5,053 nucleotides of DNA from an uncultured Lachnospiraceae bacterium. GTDB taxonomy: Bacteria > Bacillota > Clostridia > Lachnospirales > Lachnospiraceae. The number at the start of each line of letters is the position of its first letter. Position 1 is the first letter of the stretch. This document shows positions 1 through 5,053 of the stretch, one piece after another. The DNA lies in NCBI GenBank assembly GCA_934434905.1, contig CAKSAI010000247.1:1-5053 (forward strand), read 5' to 3'. A model generated the notes under the pieces. The model searched no databases. It was not told the DNA's origin and saw only the letters and a list, made by a program, of their open reading frames with translations. The position numbers were made by a program, and so were the translations under genes.

Positions 1-800
1 CTGTAGGCCAATGCAAGAATCAGAATCTGAAGTCCTTCCACAAAGCTGGCGGCTCCGCTCTTTAAGGCTGAGACAAACTTCGCACCAAATCCAATGGCCG
101 GCTCCTCTACATTGCTGAGCTTGTATACTTCATTCAGGGAAATCGTCACGGTGGAATATCCCACCAGCAGATCGTAATGCCGCAGGGTTCCGCTCAATGA
201 TTCGATCTCTGACTCGGTCTCGCTTATGGCATCCTCAATGGTAATGATGTCCGCCATGCTCTCCGCCTGGGCCAGAAGCTCCTGGAGGCGCTTCAGCTTC
301 GTCTGCTGGGTCTCCAACCGCGCCTTCGTATCATAATATGTTTCGCTGATATCATCTGCATCTTCATTAAAATGCGTCACATGGCATATTGCTCCCACCT
401 GGTCGCAGAACATGCGGTAGCTGTCGGAGGGGATCCGCACGACATAACGGCCATAACGGTAGGTTCTGTAATTGTCAACACTGCTGCTCTCAAAATAACC
501 GTTCGAATCTGTAACCAGCTGCTTCAGTGAAGCTACGGTGTTGTCAAACTCCGTTGTTTCCATAGACAGCTCAGCCGTGTAGATGATCTTTGCGTCCGTT
601 CCGGAAAATGCGGTGCTGTCAAGATTAGAAGTAACGCCAGTTAGCTCCTCCTTCTCCTGACTCACTTCATTATCCTGCAAATAGTCTCTGCCACCGGACG
701 AAGCAAGCATGTTACTGCTCTTGTAATCCATTCCCCCACAGGCACACAACACTGTCATAAGTAAACAACATAGGATCGTTACCAGTTTTCTCTTCCTCAT
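1..800 (-). CDS. DUF4349 family lipoprotein, C-terminus cut by left window edge
   Basis: The frame is open from an ATG at 800 to the left edge, giving 266 full codons without a stop. The N-terminus (MRKRK, then a hydrophobic stretch to about residue 20) is a lipoprotein signal peptide ending in L-C-A-C; Cys21 would be lipidated, anchoring the protein to the outer face of the membrane. After a polar linker (about 24-68) comes the DUF4349 domain (about 70-226): a beta-rich part containing YVVRIPSDSY, the motif DISETYYDTKARLE (150-163), a heptad-like coiled-coil helix pair (about 155-212), and the closing strand YSTVTISLNEV (215-225). A second hydrophobic segment begins near 254 and is cut off. 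This start is chosen because a strong ribosome binding site lies 9 bases upstream and the signal peptide starts right there. The molecular role of DUF4349 proteins is not established. A surface or envelope-sensing role is only an inference. Family assignment is fairly sure. Confidence 0.88.
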   Translation of the reverse strand, partial: MRKRKLVTILCCLLMTVLCACGGMDYKSSNMLASSGGRDYLQDNEVSQEKEELTGVTSNLDSTAFSGTDAKIIYTAELSMETTEFDNTVASLKQLVTDSNGYFESSSVDNYRTYRYGRYVVRIPSDSYRMFCDQVGAICHVTHFNEDADDISETYYDTKARLETQQTKLKRLQELLAQAESMADIITIEDAISETESEIESLSGTLRHYDLLVGYSTVTISLNEVYKLSNVEEPAIGFGAKFVSALKSGAASFVEGLQILILALAY

Positions 801-809
801 AGATGCTTT

Positions 810-816
810 CCTCCTT
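810..816 (-). promoter_or_regulatory. Ribosome binding site of the DUF4349 lipoprotein gene
   Basis: On the minus strand this reads AAGGAGG, a near-perfect anti-Shine-Dalgarno match, 9 bases before the ATG at 800. It fixes the start of the lipoprotein and predicts strong translation. Confidence 0.9.
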
Positions 817-836
817 CTACTCTTCTTTATGTATTT

Positions 837-865
837 ATAATAACAATCAGGAGATAAAATGTCAA
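837..865 (-). promoter_or_regulatory. Sigma-A-type promoter with extended -10, driving the DUF4349 lipoprotein gene
   Basis: On the minus strand a perfect -35 box TTGACA (860-865) is followed by a 17-base spacer (843-859) and a -10 box TATTAT (837-842), one mismatch from consensus. The three spacer bases before the -10 read TGT, matching the extended -10 TGn element. Transcription would start near 830, leaving an untranslated leader of about 30 bases that contains the ribosome binding site. The -35 box begins only two bases after the transglutaminase stop codon. No operator-like inverted repeat is obvious around it, so a mainly housekeeping promoter is the simplest reading. This rests on sequence match only. 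Confidence 0.8.
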
Positions 866-867
866 GG

Positions 868-3360
868 TTACACCCTCACAATCACATACCGATACCACAG
901 CCGCCTGCCCCTTCTAAGCTGCGCTGCCGTATAGCTGCGCAATCGTTTGTAGATCATGCGCAGGTATTGCAGTTCTCCCTCCGTCAGCGGCCTTGCGCCA
1001 TACCGGGCCGCACGGGCGATCTCGACAAATTCGACAAAATCCCCTTCCTTCATGCAGGGAAGCTTCCCCTCTGCCTCATTGGCGAATCTAATCTCGTCCT
1101 CGCCGCCTGTAAATGTGATACCCCGGATTGCAAGCAGCCGGAAGCTCTCCCGGACAATGGCTGCAGCAGCCCGCTTGTCATCCGGATCACGGAAGCTTCT
1201 GTTCCTGCGGCGCCATACCTGACGGCGGTGCAGGCAGAAGGCAAGGATCATTATTCCCAGCAAAAGTACGGCAAACAGCAGGTAAACCACTACGGTAAGC
1301 GTTACATCTACAGCTGCATTGCCGGTTGCAAAATCAATCCCGAGGCCAAAGATACCGCCGCGTCTCCTTGCTCCATCCGCATTATTGTTATTCGGCTGAT
1401 CCGGCTGCTTTGTCGGTGTCGCGGTTGTGTTGTTTCCCGGGTTATTCGGCCTCTTATTCGGCGAATTATCCGTATTCGGCTCTGGTTCCGGTTCCGGTGT
1501 CTCCGAAGGCTGGTTCTTCCGGCTTATGTCTCTTACAATATCCCGCAGCGACTCTCCAAGCTCCGCATTCAGGAAACGCTCTGCATAGTTGGACGGCGTT
1601 TGCTCACTAACCATCCAACCGAACGCCGCACTATACATTTCTACCCATGCATGGGCACGCTTCCCGGTAACCACCGCCGTGTAAGTGCCGTCTTCATTCT
1701 CCACGAACTCGTTGGGCGATACGACATAGCCGCTGACGTACCGTGCCGGAATCCCCATCATACGATATAATATCGTGGCCGCTGATGCGAAATGCATGCA
1801 GTAGCCCTCACGGGAATCGAGCAGAAAGTATTCGGTAACATCTTCACCCCCCGGCACAGGCTCCAGATTGAGACTGTAACGGCAGTTCAGGCTCGATAAA
1901 GAATTAAAATATCCGCTCTCATATGCCTCACGCAGCCGCAGAAGCTGGTCCTTTGGCAATCGGGTGTAGACCTCGTCCACATACGCCTGATAAGCTTCCT
2001 TTTCTTTATCGACCTGATAAATCAACACATTCTCATACTCCTGGAAATTCTCTGTCACTCCCTGCTCAATGGACGACTTAACTACGTTATTCAAAATAAC
2101 CGCATCCGTATCTTTCTGTATTGCTGACGACAAATATGGATTGTACGTCCCCATTATCAGTTCATACGAGCTTTCCTTGGCGACACGGATACCGCTGTCC
2201 CCAATTACCTCCGCCTCTTTCGGGATGCTGACTCCATAGTAATAGTAGGGATACGGACTTAGGTTGGCCTTCCGCTTCACGATCTGAACCGTCATATCCC
2301 AGGGCTGTGGCACAAAGGAAACCGCGTATGATTCCCTCTGTGTCAACGCATACCTCCCCATCTCCTTGCTGTCAATTCCCTGCTCCTTGCAGAAATCCTC
2401 GAATTCCCTTTCATCCGCAGCATACCAGACACCTTTATCATAATCTCCTCCCACAAAGGTCTTAAAGTATAACGCGGATGCCGGTTTCTCCGTAACCGTG
2501 ACCGTAAATATCTTATCACTGGTAAGCGATGGCTCCCGGTTTGTCATCCTTACCGTGTCGTCATACAAGCCAAACCTCCACTTAAGCTCCGATAAAATGC
2601 CGCCCTCCATGGCTGCTTTTATGGAATCCTCCATGGCCACCTGAAAAGTCCTCAGCGATTTATGGTATTCCAGCACCTTTCCGGATAGCGGAATATAGAA
2701 GCTCGCTGACAGAGCTATGGCTGCACACATGCACAGAAATACCAGGAGATTTCGTCTCTGCCGCATGACCGGCACCTGCCCGTCAGATAAAAGCAGTCGG
2801 AAAGCCAGGCCGAACACCAGGCAAAGGACAGACATGATCCCCGGACCATAGCCAAGCATTAATCCGCTGGCAAAGGCAAGTGCCAGAGGCAACAGGAAGA
2901 GAACGCGCCACCATTGCCGCTTTCCATTCTTTCCCTTACCACTATGGATGCCAAGGCCAAGGAGCGCTCCAAGCGGAAGCGCCACCACAAGAAGAAATGC
3001 CGCAGTCTCTCCATGCAGGAGCCCGGTACTGTAGCGGTAGCTTGTCCCATAATATTCATTCGCCAGACGAGTCACATGGTTGCTGTAATACCACAGCTCC
3101 TGTAGTAACCCGGATCTGTTCAGGCAGAATACGCTGCCCCAGACTAATGCTCCCAGCACACTCCCTCCCAGGGTCAGCCATCGATTATAGCCGGACACCG
3201 TCACAAGGGCAGCGGCCATAAGACAGACAGGGAACACTTCCCGGATTCCCCACCAGTCGATCTCAAGTCCATCCCTTATAGCCAGGAAAAAGGCCAGCAG
3301 CAGCAATGTCAGGATAATAAATTTCCAGATCAGATTCAGCCATCTTTGCTTCTTCTTCAT
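868..3360 (-). CDS. Membrane-anchored transglutaminase-like protein with C-terminal DUF4129-like tail
   Basis: This 830-residue protein has about seven N-terminal membrane segments (roughly 11-28, 41-58, 61-80, 118-138, 151-170, 172-191, 203-223). An external region (about 225-680) holds the transglutaminase core. Core motifs are REGYCMHFASA with catalytic Cys521, IPARYVSGYV (537-546), KRAHAWVEMY with His570, and GWMVSEQTP (581-589), where Glu586 sits at the usual Asp position. A Pro/Asn/Glu-rich linker (about 617-662), a last membrane helix (about 685-710), a basic stretch HRRQVWRRR and a cytoplasmic DUF4129-like helical tail (about 725-810) follow. Topology by the positive-inside rule puts the enzyme outside and both termini inside. 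Homologues are thought to cleave or crosslink peptides or cell-wall proteins; the substrate here is unknown. The start overlaps the DUF58 stop (ATGA) and has its own GGAG, pointing to translational coupling. The architecture matches the TgpA/YebA-like class. Confidence is high for family, low for exact reaction. Confidence 0.93.
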   Translation of the reverse strand: MKKKQRWLNLIWKFIILTLLLLAFFLAIRDGLEIDWWGIREVFPVCLMAAALVTVSGYNRWLTLGGSVLGALVWGSVFCLNRSGLLQELWYYSNHVTRLANEYYGTSYRYSTGLLHGETAAFLLVVALPLGALLGLGIHSGKGKNGKRQWWRVLFLLPLALAFASGLMLGYGPGIMSVLCLVFGLAFRLLLSDGQVPVMRQRRNLLVFLCMCAAIALSASFYIPLSGKVLEYHKSLRTFQVAMEDSIKAAMEGGILSELKWRFGLYDDTVRMTNREPSLTSDKIFTVTVTEKPASALYFKTFVGGDYDKGVWYAADEREFEDFCKEQGIDSKEMGRYALTQRESYAVSFVPQPWDMTVQIVKRKANLSPYPYYYYGVSIPKEAEVIGDSGIRVAKESSYELIMGTYNPYLSSAIQKDTDAVILNNVVKSSIEQGVTENFQEYENVLIYQVDKEKEAYQAYVDEVYTRLPKDQLLRLREAYESGYFNSLSSLNCRYSLNLEPVPGGEDVTEYFLLDSREGYCMHFASAATILYRMMGIPARYVSGYVVSPNEFVENEDGTYTAVVTGKRAHAWVEMYSAAFGWMVSEQTPSNYAERFLNAELGESLRDIVRDISRKNQPSETPEPEPEPNTDNSPNKRPNNPGNNTTATPTKQPDQPNNNNADGARRRGGIFGLGIDFATGNAAVDVTLTVVVYLLFAVLLLGIMILAFCLHRRQVWRRRNRSFRDPDDKRAAAAIVRESFRLLAIRGITFTGGEDEIRFANEAEGKLPCMKEGDFVEFVEIARAARYGARPLTEGELQYLRMIYKRLRSYTAAQLRRGRRLWYRYVIVRV
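1388..1480 (-). repeat. Short in-frame Pro-Asn repeat coding for the transglutaminase linker
   Basis: The plus strand shows TTATTCGGC at 1388-1396, 1442-1450 and 1454-1462, plus the 8-base TATTCGGC at 1473-1480. Spacings are multiples of three, so all copies are read in the same frame and give EPNT, SPNK, RPNN and QPNN in the protein (about residues 627-658). Just upstream in the gene is a (Glu-Pro) run, PEPEPEPE. This is a low-complexity spacer between the external enzyme and the last membrane helix, not a mobile or regulatory repeat. Confidence 0.7.
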
Positions 3361-4406
3361 ACCATCAGCTCCAAATACATCAGTTTCTCCTTCACATCCT
3401 CCTCCGAGAATGCTGCAATCTCCCTGTCATTTAACATAAGCGTCAGATTCTCATCAAGCCAGAGCTGCCTGGCCGGAATCTGCGGCCAAAGCTCCCTCGG
3501 AAAATGTACCGTTCTGCTTCGCATAAGTGTTTCAAAAGCCTGGCAGATGTCCTCCTCCTTTAGGATCGGAAGCTGCCTTGGCGTATGTTCTCCGGGCGGC
3601 AGCCACGTCAGCAGCAGACCGCTTTTGCTCTCCGTAAATCCATGGATCAGACTGTAAGCCAGTTCCAGCCGTGATCTTGTAAGCTTCTCCCAGTCAAGCC
3701 CCAGCATCACACTGCACCCCAGGGGAAGCCCATATTCCTTCACCATCAGCTGCTCCTGTCTCGCTGAGAGTTTCCAGTGAATGCTGCCGGGTCTGTCTCC
3801 CGGACGATATTCCCGAACCTCCCGGATGTGGGATGCATCAGAGCCGCTTTTTAACGGATCGTATTCGCCGCTCTCCCAGATAGCCTCCGTGTCGGATGGA
3901 CGGACAGTGACATCTGCATCGAAGCAGGCCGGCAGCTGCACCAGTTCCCGGCTCACATGCTTTTTCAAGGAAATATAAAAGAGAAGCAGGCTGTCATAGA
4001 GGCGTACTTTCTCGCAGGTGACGGAATACACACCAGGCTCCAGCTCCTGACCGGGCAGTGCAAGCCCCGTAGCTTTCATTTCCGCTGACAGCCGCAACCA
4101 CTGCTTCCTTGTCTCCCCGGTAGTATGGTTCTTAAGAGAGAGCTGTACCGCCACACTGCGGATGGGAAAATAGCTGTCATTTCGGATCTGCAGCCTCTGC
4201 GTATATGCCTCTCCATATGAGAAATAGCGTTGTTCGTGCGGTAAGATCAGGGAAAGCTTCCGGCTCTGTATAAGCAGAACCGCAACAAGAAACAGGGGCA
4301 GCAAGATCTCCACCCCCGCAAGAAAGATCAGGGAACTGCTGTCATAGATGACAGCTATGTATATGGTTGTAAATAAAAGAATCAAATAGCCAATCCGTCT
4401 TATCAT
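3357..4406 (-). CDS. DUF58 domain membrane protein
   Basis: This is a 349-residue protein with two N-terminal membrane helices (about 5-21 and 27-46), a beta-rich region, and then the DUF58 signature REVREYRPGDRPGSIHWKLSA (195-215) continuing into a LMVKEY strand. The following segment CSVMLGLDWEKLTRSRLELAYSL (231-253) corresponds to the von Willebrand A-like part. It keeps one Asp (238) but lacks the DxSxS metal-site pattern. DUF58 proteins are regularly encoded between a MoxR ATPase and a transglutaminase and are taken to be the ATPase's membrane partner; the biochemical role is not settled. The ATG at 4406 has TGAGG 7 bases upstream. The gene lies 37 bases after the MoxR stop with no terminator between, and its TGA overlaps the next gene's ATG by 4 bases, so the three genes look like one transcript. 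Length is slightly short but normal for Firmicute members. Confidence 0.93.
   Translation of the reverse strand: MIRRIGYLILLFTTIYIAVIYDSSSLIFLAGVEILLPLFLVAVLLIQSRKLSLILPHEQRYFSYGEAYTQRLQIRNDSYFPIRSVAVQLSLKNHTTGETRKQWLRLSAEMKATGLALPGQELEPGVYSVTCEKVRLYDSLLLFYISLKKHVSRELVQLPACFDADVTVRPSDTEAIWESGEYDPLKSGSDASHIREVREYRPGDRPGSIHWKLSARQEQLMVKEYGLPLGCSVMLGLDWEKLTRSRLELAYSLIHGFTESKSGLLLTWLPPGEHTPRQLPILKEEDICQAFETLMRSRTVHFPRELWPQIPARQLWLDENLTLMLNDREIAAFSEEDVKEKLMYLELMV
3369..3372 (-). promoter_or_regulatory. Ribosome binding site of the transglutaminase gene, inside the DUF58 coding end
   Basis: On the minus strand GGAG lies 8 bases before the ATG at 3360, within the last codons of the DUF58 gene. Together with the 4-base ATGA stop/start overlap it supports this start and coupled translation of the two proteins. 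Confidence 0.7.
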
Positions 4407-4413
4407 CGCAGCA

Positions 4414-4418
4414 CCTCA
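4414..4418 (-). promoter_or_regulatory. Ribosome binding site of the DUF58 gene
   Basis: On the minus strand TGAGG lies 7 bases before the ATG at 4406, in the 37-base gap after the MoxR stop. No promoter-like pair or hairpin is seen in that gap, which supports co-transcription with the ATPase gene. Confidence 0.65.
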
Positions 4419-4443
4419 CCGGGAAAGAATCATTGGTATGTTC

Positions 4444-5053
4444 CTACTTCTTTGCCAGCGTTGGCCGCTTCTCTTCCTTTATGATCTGTTGGATCAGCTG
4501 TTCTTCCGTCATCTGGTTGATCCTGGCTCTGCCGTTTAAGCGAATCCGGTGTCCCATCACTGGAACTGCCATATCGATGACATCCTCCGGAACCACAAAA
4601 TCACGTTTTCGCAGAAAAGCCAGTGCCTTTGCCATCTTCAGGAAATAGATGGTACCTCTCGGGCTGACGCCAAGGTCGATATACTCATGATCTCTCGTGC
4701 GCTCCACCAAACGGCCGATGTAATCATAGACATCCTCGTGTACAAATATCTCGTCCGTATCCCGGCGCATATGCAGAAGTTCATCTGCTGTCACCACAGG
4801 TTCTACATTCTGACGCTTGTGCTCTCCTCGTAAAATTGCAAGCTCGTCTTCCATCTGCGGATATCCCAGGCTCATGCTGATCATAAAGCGATCCAACTGG
4901 GACTCCGGCAGCATCTGGGTTCCTGCACTGCCGAAGGGGTTCTGCGTCGCGATGCAGATAAACGGCGACGGCAGCGGATAGGTTACACCATCGACCGTGA
5001 CCGATTTTTCCTGCATGGCTTCGAGAAGCGCCGCCTGCGTTTTCGGGGAGGTA
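4444..5053 (-). CDS. MoxR-family AAA+ ATPase, N-terminus beyond right window edge
   Basis: The frame stays open through the right edge. The first visible codons read TSPKTQAALLEAMQEKSVTVDG, the stretch that directly follows Walker B in MoxR proteins, so the Met at 5016 is internal and the real start lies outside. About 202 codons are visible of a usual 310-330. Visible parts: sensor 1 IATQNP (Asn at visible residue 38), the LPESQLDRF arginine-finger region, LGYP, the lid with GVSPRGT (sensor 2 Arg) and ALAFLRKRDFVVPEDV, and PVMGHRIRL. The protein ends with a charged tail after an EEQLIQQIIKEE helix. Walker A and B are not in the window. MoxR ATPases are thought to act as chaperone-like remodellers that activate or assemble partner proteins, here presumably DUF58 and the transglutaminase encoded just downstream. 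Family call is near certain; the actual client is inferred from gene order. Confidence 0.95.
   Translation of the reverse strand, partial: TSPKTQAALLEAMQEKSVTVDGVTYPLPSPFICIATQNPFGSAGTQMLPESQLDRFMISMSLGYPQMEDELAILRGEHKRQNVEPVVTADELLHMRRDTDEIFVHEDVYDYIGRLVERTRDHEYIDLGVSPRGTIYFLKMAKALAFLRKRDFVVPEDVIDMAVPVMGHRIRLNGRARINQMTEEQLIQQIIKEEKRPTLAKK

Noticed and set aside
801..867. Rho-independent terminator after the transglutaminase gene
   Set aside because: No GC-rich stem followed by a T run can be formed on the minus strand; the only palindrome is the tiny TTATAA near the -10 box.
859..1770. A 303-codon plus-strand open frame antisense to the 3' part of the transglutaminase gene
   Set aside because: Its translation is rich in Arg, Pro, Cys and Ile without any domain, its start lies in the promoter region of the opposite strand, and the opposite frame has unmistakable family motifs. 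It is a shadow of the real gene.
2880..3221. Plus-strand open frames opposite the N-terminal membrane region of the transglutaminase
   Set aside because: Low-complexity translation without motifs, no ribosome binding site of note, fully overlapped by a well-supported gene.
4407..4443. Separate promoter or attenuator between the MoxR and DUF58 genes
   Set aside because: Only 37 bases, with no -35/-10 pair and no convincing hairpin; a ribosome binding site explains the region.
5014..5016. ATG as the start of the MoxR gene
   Set aside because: The upstream in-frame codons to the window edge read as conserved MoxR sequence (SPKTQAALLEA), so this Met is internal.
1..5053. Mobile element, CRISPR array, RNA gene or phage-like defence system
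   Set aside because: Scanning both strands by eye shows no repeat-spacer pattern, terminal inverted repeats, transposase motifs, or rRNA/tRNA-like stretches; almost all bases lie in the four genes.

Overview
The window carries four genes, all on the minus strand, so they read from the right edge to the left. It looks like a chromosomal segment of a low-to-mid G+C Firmicute, most plausibly a Clostridia/Lachnospiraceae-type anaerobe. That placement is an inference from protein style (MoxR with a GSAGTQ loop, Glu in place of Asp in the transglutaminase triad), canonical AGGAGG-type ribosome binding sites and a consensus sigma-A promoter. No RNA gene, mobile element, CRISPR array or integration site is visible.

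Right part, in transcription order: the C-terminal part of a MoxR-family AAA+ ATPase (cut by the right edge), a two-pass membrane DUF58 protein 37 bases downstream, then a large membrane-anchored transglutaminase-like protein whose ATG overlaps the DUF58 stop by 4 bases. The order MoxR - DUF58 - transglutaminase is a recurring bacterial operon. The usual model is that the ATPase acts as a chaperone-like factor, DUF58 as its adaptor or partner, and the transglutaminase-fold enzyme as the effector on the outer face of the membrane. The substrate is not known from the sequence.

Left part: the transglutaminase gene is followed by a 67-base gap with no terminator hairpin. It holds an excellent minus-strand promoter (TTGACA, 17-base spacer, extended TGT-TATTAT) and a strong ribosome binding site. 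These drive a DUF4349 lipoprotein whose C-terminal membrane segment is cut by the left edge. The lipoprotein can therefore be expressed on its own, and possibly also by read-through from the operon.

The window is essentially a known type of gene neighbourhood rather than a clearly new system. The points most worth a second look are the independent promoter for the lipoprotein, its pairing with the transglutaminase operon, the Glu in the catalytic triad, the degenerate metal-site region of DUF58, and the Pro-Asn repeat linker.
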